Below, one piece after another: positions 41,201 to 49,554 of a DNA stretch of 64,000 nucleotides. The notes under the pieces are model-generated. The model did not search any database and had not been told where the DNA came from. It saw only the letters and a list, made by a program, of their open reading frames with translations. Made by a program: the position numbers and the translations under genes. The DNA lies in assembly GCF_900143065.1 (NCBI RefSeq), contig NZ_FRCX01000002.1:558001-622000 (forward strand), written 5' to 3'. The stretch is from Duganella sacchari (lineage in GTDB: Bacteria; Pseudomonadota; Gammaproteobacteria; Burkholderiales; Burkholderiaceae_D). How positions within the stretch are numbered: position 1 is the stretch's first letter; the number at the start of each line of letters is the position of its first letter.

Positions 41201-42853
41201 CTGCGCGCCCTGGCCGGGGAACAGGAACGCTACCGCCGGTGCATCGGCCATGGCCAAACCGCGCACCATCTGCGCACCCGATCCCGTCAATGCCTTGACC
41301 GCGTCACCGTGATTATCTGCCCATGCAAGCGCACGGTGAGCAAAATGGCGACGCCCGGCGTGCAGCGTGTAGGCGACATCCCGGAGGCGCTGCGCCGGGT
41401 GGCGTTCCAGATGGTCTGCCAACTGCGCAGCCGCGTTATCCAGCGCCTCTTCACTGCGCGCCGACAGCAGAAGCAGTTGCGCAGCGCCGGACACCGGCTG
41501 CGGCACTAGCGTTGGCGGCTCTTCCAGCACTACGTGGGCGTTGGTTCCCCCCATGCCAAACGAGCTGACGCCGGCACGGCGCGGTGCGCCGCCCGTGGTC
41601 CACGGGCGCGCCTCGGTGTTCACATAGAAAGGGCTTGCGGCGAAATCGATTTGCGGATTGGCCTGCTCAAAATTGAGGCTGGGCGGCAGAATGCCGTGCT
41701 TCAGGGCCAGCGCGGCTTTAATCAGGCCGGTGACGCCGGCCGCCGCATCGAGGTGGCCAATATTGGTTTTTACCGAGCCAATCGCGCAATAAGCGCTGTC
41801 CTGCGTACTGGCGCGGAAGGCTTGGGTCAACGCGGCGATTTCCACCGGATCGCCCAGCGCGGTGCCCGTTCCATGCGCTTCCACATAGCCTATCGTGCCT
41901 GCATCGACACCCGCCATCGCCAATGCCGCCTGTATCACTTCGGCCTGGCCATCGACGCTGGGCGCGCTATACGCCATCTTTTCAGCACCATCATTATTCA
42001 GTGCCGATCCTTTAATCACGGCGTGAATGGTATCGCCATCGCGCAGCGCTTCATCCAGCCGCTTGAGCACCACAATGCCCGCACCGCTTCCGATGACCGT
42101 TCCGCCGGCCGCCGCGTCAAACGCGCGGCAATGGCCATCCGGTGAGAGAATCGCACCAGCCTGGTGCCGGTAGCCCATCTCCTGCAGCAAATTGAGCCAG
42201 ACACCACCGGCCAGCGCCAGATCGCTTTCATAATTCAGCAGCGAGCGGCAAGCCATATGTACCGCCACCAGCGAAGTGGAACATGCCGTTTGCACCGACA
42301 CCGCAGGGCCTCGCAGATTCAATTTGTATGCGATGCGCGTCGCCAGTGATCCCTGGTCGTTGCCATTCATGAGTCCCAGCAGCGAAGCAATGTCGCTGGC
42401 CGCCCAGTCCACGCCGGGCAGCAGATTGCGCATCAGGTAAAGATTACTGCCGCATCCCGCATAGACGCCAGTGAGTGCCGGCGTGGCAGCGCCAGCGTAG
42501 CCTGCGTGTTCCAATGCGTGCCACGCGGTTTCCAGGAAGACGCGCTGTTGTGGATCGAGCCGCTCTGCCTCACGCGGCGAGTAGCCGAAAAAGCCCGCAT
42601 CGAATTGATCCAGGCCGTCCAGCACCATGCCTGCTTTTACATACGCCGTATCCGCCAGAGCAGCATTGGCGACACCGCGTTCACGCAATTTCTCGTCATC
42701 GAATACCTGACGCGACTCCACGCCACCAACGATATTGCGCCACAGTTCATCCACGCCGGAGGCCCCGGGAAACCGCCCTGCCATGCCAACAATGGCGATC
42801 TCTACGCCGCTAAACTCCTGCTGTCCGGGCAGGCCTTGATCTGCGAGATTCAT
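35285..42853 (-). CDS. Hybrid PKS-NRPS: KS-AT-KR-ACP-C-A(Ser)-T
   Basis: 2522 aa. KS has the active Cys in TACSTSL (Cys191) and His in EAHGTGT and [12 protein letters not shown] has GHSIGEY (Ser about 638) and AFHSSL, the malonyl-type AFH signature. A KR follows with NADPH motif [10 protein letters not shown] (about 1131) and catalytic Ser/Tyr region [16 protein letters not shown] (about 1255-1270). ACP has LGGDSLL (Ser about 1420). Then C (HHIVSDGYS about 1598), A ([10 protein letters not shown] about 2070; pocket DVWHISLIDK, Ser-like) and T (LGGHSLL about 2460). It should extend the first aminoacyl chain by one malonate, reduce it to the beta-hydroxy state (no DH or ER seen) and add Ser. 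ATGA overlap with the upstream gene. Confidence 0.95.
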   Translation of the reverse strand: MNLADQGLPGQQEFSGVEIAIVGMAGRFPGASGVDELWRNIVGGVESRQVFDDEKLRERGVANAALADTAYVKAGMVLDGLDQFDAGFFGYSPREAERLDPQQRVFLETAWHALEHAGYAGAATPALTGVYAGCGSNLYLMRNLLPGVDWAASDIASLLGLMNGNDQGSLATRIAYKLNLRGPAVSVQTACSTSLVAVHMACRSLLNYESDLALAGGVWLNLLQEMGYRHQAGAILSPDGHCRAFDAAAGGTVIGSGAGIVVLKRLDEALRDGDTIHAVIKGSALNNDGAEKMAYSAPSVDGQAEVIQAALAMAGVDAGTIGYVEAHGTGTALGDPVEIAALTQAFRASTQDSAYCAIGSVKTNIGHLDAAAGVTGLIKAALALKHGILPPSLNFEQANPQIDFAASPFYVNTEARPWTTGGAPRRAGVSSFGMGGTNAHVVLEEPPTLVPQPVSGAAQLLLLSARSEEALDNAAAQLADHLERHPAQRLRDVAYTLHAGRRHFAHRALAWADNHGDAVKALTGSGAQMVRGLAMADAPAVAFLFPGQGAQHTDMGRDLYRTNNVMRESVDCCCALLKGRLGLDLRDLLYPAPENEAAAAAQLEQTVYTQPALFVLEYAMAQMWISHGVKPDALLGHSIGEYVAACLAGVFTLEDALTIVAERGRLLQASAEGAMLAVSLAEAQLALGADAGCDVAAVNAADLCVLAGPLAAIEAVERQFNARAVAVRRLHVSRAFHSSLVEPVLAEFEAVLRTVHLQAPGIPFISNLSGDWITDDEARDPAYWLRHMRGTVRFVDGLTTLLQPPNRVLLEVGPGETLTSLARRHPQSTGRPVFATQSHPARRSQNAQQYMQCLAQLWVTGVVLNPSALGINGGRRVALPAYPFERKSYWVVPETVAPSEKPRGMDDWFLHPVWKRAMPLVVADQQRRGAVLILGDEDSFANSLASQCAAQGRAVIHVERSSGFERIAADRYAVRPDSAEDFKQLLAAVQFSAIDVCHLWTLNPQSDMLGQGFYSLTALARALDDAGVRDAAITVITSGMEDVTGTEELHPQLATLNGACKVIPQEYPHISCRLLDVLPGQVSPGQVVAEMNATNGEPLVAYRGAHRWIKDYEPLARPVSGDQRLRQNGVYLITGGAGGVGMILAHYLAQAWRARLVLVNRSVMQADAPVLRELESLGGDVLALQADVSDAEQMNAAIDTARQHFGTLNGIIHAAGVAGVGMIATKQKPAMEKVFAPKVQGTINLLNATRNEPLDFILLCSSLTAITGGYAQADYCAANAFLDALAQRGSDPWLVSVNWDVWRDVGMASGQRLPDGEGITAADAGLLLERILSGPSVPQVLISTIGLQRQIARSASMEMAERLLAAPESKRQQHARPTLSAAYVEPSGALETGLASLWSEFLGITPVGANDNLFELGGDSLLAIQLLAKVRSTYGIELHPTGFFKNPTVAALAVTMGGAAPDGGSSPAIVPRSDSGPASLSYAQQRLWFLWQLDPESAAYHLSGGLGFKGKLNIDALRAALDGLVARHPALRTVFRQDPDGSLYPVVQEPQAVALPYLNMGDEIHRLCAQPFDLSNGPLLRAALLKRGEQEHQLVVVMHHIVSDGYSTQLILDELAQRYTAHVQGSALQLAQLPIAYSDYAAWQRALLAGPEGARQLTWWKDLLGAQNTALNLQTSRPRKADARYGAARHVISLPPELTAGLRRQAQNNGATFFAVLLTAYQALLFRYSGQTDIRVGVPVANRHHAETAGLVGFFVNTQVLPARLNAKTPLVQLLAQTRDHALNAQANQDLPLDWLVDAMQVERNLNGNPLFQVMFNHLRLDHGSLAQWPDLDVERIDLDEQNVQSELSLTTYENSNGQVTANFSYAPELFDGEHIEAMAGHYLLLLQALANQPEHVVGEVELLSERQLDRLQQWGDNREQHGQDAPVHLLFERQAAAQPDKCALLFGDELLSYGELNARANRLTHHLIQLGVRPEIKVGIALERSFDMVIGLLAILKAGGAYVPLDPEYPADRLRYMVEDSRIGLLLTHSQLPGQVGVRALLLDQLDLSSQPAHNPAPVLNGENLAYVIYTSGSTGKPKGAANRHRSLYNRLAWMQQAYQLTSADTVLQKTPFSFDVSVWEFFWPLMMGARLAIAAPGEHREPARLRELICRHQVTTLHFVPSMLQAFMAHDGVAACTSLTRIICSGEALPVEAQNSVFKLLPQAALYNLYGPTEAAIDVTHWTCRADGSSQVPIGQPISQTKTYVLDGDLNLAPAGVAGELYLGGIGLARGYLERPALTSERFVADPFDPQGGRLYRTGDLVRWNSEGQLEYLGRLDHQVKIRGLRIELGEIEAQLLAQPELREAVVVARDSAAGTRLVAYISLQAGLHCETAELRERLSTALPDYMVPGAIVVLDTLPLNANGKIDRKALPEPELSITTEYEAPQNEVEITLAALWRDLLGAAQIGRNDHFFQLGGHSLLAVQLTARIQRDMQFELHVKDVFRYPLLADLARHVGSQLGNSNDQALADLDSFIDSLENV
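35634..37118. repeat. Ser-adenylation region, copy B of a nearly identical 1.5-kb direct repeat
   Basis: The matching copy covers the A domain of the hybrid PKS-NRPS (about residues 1912-2406). The adjoining C and T domains are clearly diverged between the two modules, so the homogenised block is the A domain alone. Confidence 0.85.
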
Positions 42854-45800
42854 GTCGAAACTCTTTCTGCGACTGCTTTACGTTGTAAGAATGCGCCACG
42901 CTGGCGTTTTGCACGTTCATCGACTGCTGCCGTTGACCGCACGGCCGGTGCAGCGCTGCTCAGGAAAGCGGCCAGCGCCTCTAGCGTCGGATACTTGAAC
43001 AGGTCAATCACGGACGCCTGCAGATCGAGCTGCTGTGCCAGACGGCGCTGGAGCTGCAACAGCAGCAACGAATTACCGCCCAGCTCAAAGAAGCTGTCGC
43101 GCCGGTCTACACTCTCCAGTCCCAGCAAGGTGCACCAGAGCTGGCCGAGCGCCTGTTCCAGCTGGCCACGGGGAGCTTCGCTGGCGGTACGCTGCGCCAG
43201 CGCCACATCCGGCAGCGCCTTGCGGTCTACCTTGCCGTTGGCGCTCAGCGGCAGCGACGGCAACACCGCGATCTGCTGCGGCACCATATAGTCCGGCAGG
43301 CGCCGGGCCAGACGCGCTTTCAATTCAGCGCTGTCCAGCTGTTTTCCTTCGTGCGCCGACACATAGCCCACCAGGCGCTTGCCGCCGCCGGCATCGCGCG
43401 CCACCACCACCGCTTCACGCACTTCCGGCTGTGCCAGCAGTTGCGCTTCCACTTCGCCCAGCTCGATGCGCAGGCCACGTATCTTCAATTGATGATCTAT
43501 ACGCCCGAGGTATTCCAGTTGCCCTTCCCCGTTCCAGCGCACCAGGTCACCGGTGCGGTACAAACGGCCGCCGCGCGGATCGAAAGGATCGGCGACAAAA
43601 CGCTCGGCGCTCAATCCCGGACGATGCAGATAGCCGCGCCCCAACGCAACGCCGCCCAGATACAGCTCGCCCGCGACGCCGGCCGGCACCATGTTCAGGT
43701 CCGCATCCAGTACGTATGCGTGGGTTTCACTGATTGGGCGGCCGATCGGGACCAGGCGTTGTCCGTCGTTGCGGCAGGCCCAATGGGTCACGTGGATTGC
43801 AGTTTCGGTCGGCCCGTAAAGGTTGTGAAGACCGGCCCGGCGCAGACGTTCAAACGTCTCACGTTGCGTGTCGGCCGGCATGGCCTCGCCGCCGCAGATA
43901 ATGTGTTTGAGCCGCGTGCTGGCCTCAATGCCTTCATGCGCGAGGAAGGCTTGCAGCATCGGCGGCACAAAATTCACCGTCGTGACCTGGTGCTGCTGGA
44001 TCAGCGCCACCAGGCGTGCCGGATCGCGCTGATCGCCCGGCAAAGCCAACGCCAGGCGTGCGCCAGTGGTGAGTGGCCAGAACTGCTCCCATACCGAGAC
44101 GTCGAAACCGAAAGCGGCTTTATGCAGCACCGTATCGGCAGGCGTCAGGCGGTAGGTCTCCTGCATCCAGGCCATGCAGCTGGATAGGGAACGATGGCGG
44201 TTGGCTGCGCCCTTGGGATTGCCGGTCGAGCCGGAGGTGTAGATGACATACGCCAGGTTCTCGCCATGCACGGCAACGTTTGGATTGGCGGTGCTCTCAG
44301 CGTCAAGGTCAATCTGGTCCAGCAGCAGGACGGGCAGCGCGGGCAACGCAAGATTGTCCGTCAGCGCACTGTGCGTCAGCAGCAGGCTGATGCCGCTGTC
44401 CTCGGCCATGTAGCGCAGCCGTTCAGCCGGATAATCGGTATCCAGCGGAACGTAGGCGGCGCCCGCCTTCAGTATCGCCAGCAGCCCTGTCATCATGTCA
44501 AACGAACGTTCAACCGCGATGCCGACGCGGCTTTCCAGGCCGATTCCCTGCGCGATGAGCCGATGCGCAAGGCGATTGGCGCGCTCGTTGAGTTCCGCAT
44601 AACTCAGTGCCTGATCGCCAAACAGCAAAGCTATCGCGTCGGGATAGCGCGCCGCATTGTGTTCAAAGCTGCGGTGCACCGGCTCCGCGTCCTGATGGCG
44701 GACCGGATTCACGCCCCATTTCTCCAGCTGGATCTGCTCATGCTGGCTTACCAGCGCCACATCGCTTACCGCCAGCTCACTGCGGTGCGCCAGCGCCGCC
44801 AGGATAGCCAGATAGTCTTCGGCCAGCCGGGCGATTGTCGCGGCATCGAACAGCTCTGCTGCGTAAATGAAGCGTACGCCAAGACGGCCATCCGTTTGCT
44901 CCGTCGTTTCCAGCGTCAGCTCAAACTGCGCGGCCTGCTCGCGCAGGCGGAGGTATTCGGCTGTCACGCCAGGCAGTTGCGCCAGTGTTCCGAAGTCCGA
45001 ACGCAGATGATTGAACATCACCTGGAACAATGGGGTATGACTCAGACTGCGCTCGGGTTGGAGGGCATCGACCAGCTGCTCGAACGGCAGATCGGGATGC
45101 GATTGCGCCTCCAGTGCAGCGTTTCGCACCTGCGCCAGCAGCGCGCCAAGGCTGCCACGGCCCTGAATATCGCCACGCAGCACCTGGGTGTTGACGAAGA
45201 AGCCGATCAGGCCTTCCGCCTCGATGCGCTGCCGGTTGGCGATCGGGATGCCGACACGGATATCGCGCTGGCCACTGTAGCGGTGCAGCAGCGCCATGAA
45301 GCCAGCCAGCAGCGCCATGAACAGCGTGCTGCCGTTGCGGCGCGCACACGCATTCAACGCCTCAGCCAGTTGCGGCGCCAGTTCCAGCTGATGGGCGGCT
45401 GCCTTATAGTTTGCCACTGCGGGCCGTGGACGATCGACCGGCAAGGCCAGCACCGCCTGTTCACCGCCCAGCTGTTCGCGCCAGTACGCCAGCTGGCGTG
45501 CGCCTTCACCCTCTTGCAACCATGCCTGCTGCCAGGCGGCGTAATCCGCATACTGTACCGGCAGTGGCGCCATGACCGCAGCATCTCCGCGGTAGTGCGC
45601 GCCCAGCTCGGACAGCAAAACCTGCATCGACACGCCGTCCGAAACGATGTGGTGCATGGCCACTGCCAGGATATGGGTTTCGCCGTCAAGGCGCAGCAGT
45701 TTCGCGCGCAGTAGCGGGCCGTGGCACAGGTCGAACGGCTCGGCATTGAGTTCTTCCGCAAGGCGCAGTGCTTCGGCTTCACGCGCGTTTGCGGGGAGTT

Positions 45801-48120
45801 CGCGCAGGTCGTTTTCCGACCAGGCCAGCGGCAACTCAGGCAGTATCAGCTGCTCTCCCTTGCCATCTGCGCCTGGCTGGAACAAGGTACGCAGCGATTC
45901 ATGCCTGGCCACCAGCGCTTCGAAGCTTGAACGCAGTACGGCGCTATCCAGCGGGCCGGTATAACGCAACGCTCCGCTGACGTGGTAGGCGCAGCTTTCC
46001 GGCGCCATCTGCCACAGGAACCACTGTCTTTGCTGGGCATGCGACAGCGGCAGCGGCGCACCAAGTCGATCTGCTGATAGCGGGACGATGGTGACGGGAT
46101 GGACGGCAGCCTGCGGCTGTCTGCCGATGGCAGCGGCCATCGCGCCCAATTGCGGATGCTCGAATAGCAGGCGAACCGGAAAATCGACATGCCAACGCTC
46201 GCCTATGCGCGCCGCCAGCTGTACCGCCGTCAGCGAATTGCCGCCGCTGGCGAGAAAATGTGCCTCGCGCACAAACACCGTTGCGGCATCCCGTTTGAGC
46301 ACATCGCGCCACAGGGCCGCCAATACTGCCTCGGTGTCGTTCAGCGGCGCTGCGTCTGCACTATCCGCATCCGCAGGGCCTCCTGATGCAAATGCACCGA
46401 ATTCATACACCGCATAGGCGTCCAGCGTGCGCTCCTGCCAGCCCTTGCGGCACGCGCCGCGTTGCAGTTTGCCGCTCGATGTCTTGGGCAGCGCGCCCGG
46501 ATTCAGCAGCACCACTACCGATGCCGGTTCCTTGCAGGCCGTGACAACCGCCTGGCTCAGGGCTTCCACCAATGCCTGCACTGGTACCAGCTTCTGCAAG
46601 CCACGTGAGATTTCGACGGCCACGCCGACGCCTTCACCGCCATCGGGCGTCCTGACGGCAAACGCCGCCACCCGCCCTTTACGCGCGGCTTCAACATCCG
46701 CCTCGATGCCCTGCTCGATATCCTGCGGATAGATATTGAGGCCGCGCACAATAATCAAGTCCTTGATGCGGCCCGTGATGTACAGCTGTCTGTCATAAAG
46801 GAAGCCCAGGTCGCCCGTGCGCAGCCAGCGCCGCCCATCGCGTTCGATAAACGTTTCGGCGCTGGCATCCTCGCGCCGCCAGTAACCACGGGCGATACTT
46901 GGGCCGCTGGCCTGGATTTCGCCGGCATGTCCGGTATCCAGCACACGGCCCGTCTCAGGATCGACAATCTCCAGCACGTGATCGACAGCGATGGCGCCAC
47001 ACGCCACCAGCATGGCGCCACCGTCATCCGCCAGCGGCTGGCCTTGCGCCAGGCTCTCAGCGGAGAAGCCCTGTACGCATAAGCCCTCGGCACGGCGGCC
47101 GCCAGTCAGCAGCAGCGTGGCTTCAGCCAGGCCATAGCATGGGTAGACTGAATCAGCGGAAAAACCAGCAGGCCTGGTGTGGGCGATGAAATCACGCAGC
47201 GTATCGTAGCGCACCGGCTCCGCGCCGGAAAACGCCAGCCGCCAGCTCGACAAGTCAAGCTGCGCAATCTGGCTATCCCTGATCCGTTCAAGGCAAAGAC
47301 GGAACGCGAAATCCGGCCCGCCACTGATGGTCGCGCGCAACCGCGATATCGCCTGCAGCCAGCGCACCGGCCGTTCGAGGAAAAATTTCGGCGTCATCAA
47401 GCCGACGGGAATCCCGCGATGCAGCGGCTGCAGCAGGCCGCCGATCAAGCCCATGTCGTGATACAGCGGCAGCCAGGAGACGAAGATGTCGCTGCTACGC
47501 ACATCCATGCTGGTTTCGATGGCGCGCTCATTTGCCATCAGGTTGCCGTGCGTGACCATCACGCCTTTGGGCGTCGAGGTCGAGCCCGAGGTGTACTGCA
47601 GAAAGGCGACGTCGCTGCTTGCCGGCGCATGCTCCGCCCATTCATCCGCCAGACTGGCGCTGAAGCCATCGGCCGCAATCACCACCGCGCTGCCGAATGC
47701 ACTCATGGCCTCGCCCACCATCGCCAGGATCGCGCCGGACGTCAGGATACAAGCCGCCTGCGCATCCTCCGCGATACCAACCAGCCGCGCCAGATGTTGC
47801 GGCCGCGCCGACTCCGGCGGAAACACCGGCACCGCGACCAATCCCGCGTACATGCAGGCGAAGAAGCCGACCACATAGTGATCGTCATTATCCAGCAGGA
47901 GCAATACGCGTTCGCCATGGCCGAAGCGGCGCTGCAAATGCGCCGCCAGCGCACGCACGCGCTGCTCCAGCAAGGCATAGGAAACGGGTGCATCAAAAGC
48001 CGCGCCGTCCCGCTCGGCCACCACAATCAGGGCGACGTCGTCGGGACGCTGTTTGGCAAGCGCGCGCAGATGGGCGACAAAATTCTCGGGATAGTGGCGC
48101 GCGGGCGACTGAGTAAGCAT
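42850..48120 (-). CDS. Initiating fatty acyl-AMP ligase-NRPS: FAAL-T-C-A-T
   Basis: 1756 aa. The N-terminal 600 residues are a fatty acyl-AMP ligase (YTSGSTSTPKGVM about residue 174; SWLPLYHDMGLIGG; YGLAEATLLLTGG; GRIKDLIIVRGLNIYPQDIE), which loads a fatty acid onto the following carrier (GGNSLTAVQL about 630). The C domain (HHIVSDGVS about 822) would N-acylate the first residue. The A domain ([10 protein letters not shown] about 1294, FDVSVWEQFW about 1337) has a pocket read as DVWNIGLIHK, identical to module 2 of the last NRPS; nearest known pattern is Thr (DFWNIGMVHK), with hydroxyornithine (DMENLGLINK) less close. T at about 1684. The gene follows mbtH by 15 bp and starts lipopeptide synthesis. 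Confidence 0.94.
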   Translation of the reverse strand: MLTQSPARHYPENFVAHLRALAKQRPDDVALIVVAERDGAAFDAPVSYALLEQRVRALAAHLQRRFGHGERVLLLLDNDDHYVVGFFACMYAGLVAVPVFPPESARPQHLARLVGIAEDAQAACILTSGAILAMVGEAMSAFGSAVVIAADGFSASLADEWAEHAPASSDVAFLQYTSGSTSTPKGVMVTHGNLMANERAIETSMDVRSSDIFVSWLPLYHDMGLIGGLLQPLHRGIPVGLMTPKFFLERPVRWLQAISRLRATISGGPDFAFRLCLERIRDSQIAQLDLSSWRLAFSGAEPVRYDTLRDFIAHTRPAGFSADSVYPCYGLAEATLLLTGGRRAEGLCVQGFSAESLAQGQPLADDGGAMLVACGAIAVDHVLEIVDPETGRVLDTGHAGEIQASGPSIARGYWRREDASAETFIERDGRRWLRTGDLGFLYDRQLYITGRIKDLIIVRGLNIYPQDIEQGIEADVEAARKGRVAAFAVRTPDGGEGVGVAVEISRGLQKLVPVQALVEALSQAVVTACKEPASVVVLLNPGALPKTSSGKLQRGACRKGWQERTLDAYAVYEFGAFASGGPADADSADAAPLNDTEAVLAALWRDVLKRDAATVFVREAHFLASGGNSLTAVQLAARIGERWHVDFPVRLLFEHPQLGAMAAAIGRQPQAAVHPVTIVPLSADRLGAPLPLSHAQQRQWFLWQMAPESCAYHVSGALRYTGPLDSAVLRSSFEALVARHESLRTLFQPGADGKGEQLILPELPLAWSENDLRELPANAREAEALRLAEELNAEPFDLCHGPLLRAKLLRLDGETHILAVAMHHIVSDGVSMQVLLSELGAHYRGDAAVMAPLPVQYADYAAWQQAWLQEGEGARQLAYWREQLGGEQAVLALPVDRPRPAVANYKAAAHQLELAPQLAEALNACARRNGSTLFMALLAGFMALLHRYSGQRDIRVGIPIANRQRIEAEGLIGFFVNTQVLRGDIQGRGSLGALLAQVRNAALEAQSHPDLPFEQLVDALQPERSLSHTPLFQVMFNHLRSDFGTLAQLPGVTAEYLRLREQAAQFELTLETTEQTDGRLGVRFIYAAELFDAATIARLAEDYLAILAALAHRSELAVSDVALVSQHEQIQLEKWGVNPVRHQDAEPVHRSFEHNAARYPDAIALLFGDQALSYAELNERANRLAHRLIAQGIGLESRVGIAVERSFDMMTGLLAILKAGAAYVPLDTDYPAERLRYMAEDSGISLLLTHSALTDNLALPALPVLLLDQIDLDAESTANPNVAVHGENLAYVIYTSGSTGNPKGAANRHRSLSSCMAWMQETYRLTPADTVLHKAAFGFDVSVWEQFWPLTTGARLALALPGDQRDPARLVALIQQHQVTTVNFVPPMLQAFLAHEGIEASTRLKHIICGGEAMPADTQRETFERLRRAGLHNLYGPTETAIHVTHWACRNDGQRLVPIGRPISETHAYVLDADLNMVPAGVAGELYLGGVALGRGYLHRPGLSAERFVADPFDPRGGRLYRTGDLVRWNGEGQLEYLGRIDHQLKIRGLRIELGEVEAQLLAQPEVREAVVVARDAGGGKRLVGYVSAHEGKQLDSAELKARLARRLPDYMVPQQIAVLPSLPLSANGKVDRKALPDVALAQRTASEAPRGQLEQALGQLWCTLLGLESVDRRDSFFELGGNSLLLLQLQRRLAQQLDLQASVIDLFKYPTLEALAAFLSSAAPAVRSTAAVDERAKRQRGAFLQRKAVAERVST

Positions 48121-48135
48121 CGGATGTCCCGCGTA

Positions 48136-48366
48136 TCAGCGTGCGCTGGATTGTTCGGCCATCCAGTCGCGCAGCGACTTCGGACGCATATCGGTCCACG
48201 TCTTCTCGACGTATTCCAGCACGCTCTTCTTGTTGCCACGCACGCCATCGACGGCACGCCAGCCGCCGGGCACCGCTTTCCATTGCGGCCAGATCGAATA
48301 CTGTTCTTCGTGATTTACAAGGACGATGAAGACTTCATCTTCACGATCGAAACAACTGGTGGACAT
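48136..48366 (-). CDS. MbtH-like NRPS accessory protein
   Basis: 76-aa protein that binds and activates A domains. Family marks: [25 protein letters not shown] and [13 protein letters not shown] with the conserved Trp residues. It is the first gene of the megasynthase operon, directly behind an ECF-type promoter and 15 bp before the initiating NRPS. Confidence 0.95.
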   Translation of the reverse strand: MSTSCFDREDEVFIVLVNHEEQYSIWPQWKAVPGGWRAVDGVRGNKKSVLEYVEKTWTDMRPKSLRDWMAEQSSAR

Positions 48367-48440
48367 GCGCTAACCTCATGATGGTGATGGCAGCGCCGCG
48401 CATTCCGACATGGAAGGCCAGCGGCACTACTCTCCCCTAT

Positions 48441-48465
48441 GACGCATGAGGCAAAGCGAAATTTA
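48441..48465 (-). promoter_or_regulatory. ECF-sigma promoter of mbtH-NRPS operon
   Basis: On the minus strand TAAAT (48465-48461), 16 nt, CGTC (48444-48441), about 75 bp before the mbtH start. It would drive a transcript of more than 23 kb over mbtH and the three megasynthases. Confidence 0.77.
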
Positions 48466-48502
48466 CTGCGATGGGTAAGGAAAAAGCGGCTACGGCGCCA
48501 GT

Positions 48503-48709
48503 TCAGGCCTGCCTGTCCGCAGGCGGCACAAGGCCCGCCGCAAGCCAGACGCGGCGCGCTTCTTCATATGCCTTGAGGTGATCGGGAGAGGCTTTCAGCC
48601 ACGCCGCCAGTTCGGCCAGCGCAGCTTCATCGAGTGCATTTTCGTGCTCGCGTTGTATCCAATCGAGGGCGCTTTGCCAATGCTGGTCAGCGTTTGTATT
48701 TGTCGTCAT
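48503..48709 (-). CDS. Orphan FecR N-terminal domain (DUF4880) protein, 68 aa
   Basis: The whole protein matches only the short cytoplasmic N-terminus of FecR-type anti-sigma factors: ALDWIQREHE...LAELAAWLKASPDHLKAYEEARRVW. There is no transmembrane helix and no periplasmic signalling domain, and it stops right after the DUF4880 region. It lies 68 bp downstream of the ECF sigma gene on the same strand. It could be a soluble modulator of that sigma factor or a remnant of a full FecR. The intact frame and conserved core favour a working gene. Confidence 0.8.
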   Translation of the reverse strand: MTTNTNADQHWQSALDWIQREHENALDEAALAELAAWLKASPDHLKAYEEARRVWLAAGLVPPADRQA

Positions 48710-48777
48710 GGCCTTGCCGATATGAGATGCACGACATCGTCATTGACGCCGCCGGCACATTATATCAACTGGCGTTA

Positions 48778-49290
48778 TCAGGCCGCCCGCAAGGCATCGC
48801 GGCAGCATTCCATCGCATCGCGGATCATAAAGTTCACCAGCGTGGTGGAGATGCCAAGATGGGCCGCCACCTCGCGCTGGGTTTTGCCGGCCAGGCGGTG
48901 CAGCTCGAATGCGGCGCGGGTGCGCTCCGGCAGTTTGTCGAGCGCACGCGCCACACGGACCAGCTCCTGGGTGTGGATGGCCTGCACTTCCGGCGTGACG
49001 TTCGAACCGGGCTGCAAGTCTTCCTCGCCCGGCGAAAACACCTGCTGCTCGAAAGCGGCGCGGCGATGACGGTCGATGGCCAGGTTGCGCACCAGCTGAA
49101 ACAGGTAGGCCCCGGGATTCAAAATATGCAGCTCTTCGATACCGTCGGCCAGCTTGACATACGCATCCTGCACAACATCCTCGGCGCGCTGGCGGCAACC
49201 CAGGATGCGCGCGGCTGCATCGCGCAATTGGGTGCGGGATGCAATAAAGAGCTGACGGATGTCGACAGCAGTGGTCATGGGCATGGGCAT
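48778..49290 (-). CDS. ECF sigma factor (PvdS/OrbS/FecI type) for siderophore genes
   Basis: About 170 aa. Region 2 is RRAEDVVQDAYVKLAD (core binding and -10 recognition) and region 4 is GKTQREVAAHLGISTTLVNF (-35 recognition helix), with LVRNLAIDRHRR between. ATG 49290 is chosen; ATG 49284 and 49278 follow in frame, and the longer TTG frame (49329) would start upstream of the predicted transcript start. No clear ribosome site is seen. The promoter is overlapped by a Fur box, and seven promoters of one uniform type stand in front of the siderophore genes, so this is very likely their sigma factor. Confidence 0.92.
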   Translation of the reverse strand: MPMPMTTAVDIRQLFIASRTQLRDAAARILGCRQRAEDVVQDAYVKLADGIEELHILNPGAYLFQLVRNLAIDRHRRAAFEQQVFSPGEEDLQPGSNVTPEVQAIHTQELVRVARALDKLPERTRAAFELHRLAGKTQREVAAHLGISTTLVNFMIRDAMECCRDALRAA

Positions 49291-49303
49291 ATGTGAGGAG
49301 TTG

Positions 49304-49320
49304 GAATGATAATGATTCGC
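49304..49320 (-). promoter_or_regulatory. Fur box before the ECF sigma gene
   Basis: GAATGATAATGATTCGC on the plus strand contains two adjacent AATGAT hexamers of the Fur pattern. It lies at the predicted transcription start, so iron-bound Fur would block the sigma gene. Confidence 0.65.
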
Positions 49321-49328
49321 GTTTACCA

Positions 49329-49357
49329 ATTCTCGCAGATGCTAGCCTTTTTTGCAA
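49329..49357 (-). promoter_or_regulatory. Housekeeping-type promoter of the ECF sigma gene
   Basis: On the minus strand TTGCAA (49357-49352), 17 nt, GAGAAT (49334-49329). Transcription would start near 49322, next to the Fur box. Confidence 0.5.
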
Positions 49358-49501
49358 TGTGTCTTTTTTTGCAGGACGCCAGGAAAATACTGTTGCGTAC
49401 AAAGAGGGGTGCAGGCCCCGTCACCACGGGCTTTGCCAGGGAAAACCAGCAGCGGCCCGCCCCCATCCGTCTACAGCCAATGGATATCTTTTTGATAGTC
49501 G

Positions 49502-49527
49502 AAAAAAAACCCCTGATTGCTCAGGGG
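49502..49527 (-). terminator. Rho-independent terminator of acnB
   Basis: On the minus strand CCCCTGA, loop, TCAGGGG (49527-49510) followed by eight T residues (49509-49502), 28 bp after the acnB stop. This is a textbook hairpin that isolates acnB from the sigma gene. Confidence 0.88.
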
Positions 49528-49554
49528 CTTTTGGGCGATAGCCGGAAGACCGGA

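Noticed and set aside
24858..48120. Repeated blocks that could look like CRISPR or tandem repeats
   Set aside because: They are recurring core motifs of adenylation, condensation and carrier domains, with no short-repeat/spacer pattern.
12169..49290. Search for a TauD-like aspartate beta-hydroxylase or an Asp-type adenylation pocket
   Set aside because: None of the genes shows these motifs and no A domain has an Asp-like pocket, so beta-hydroxyaspartate was not proposed as a ligand.
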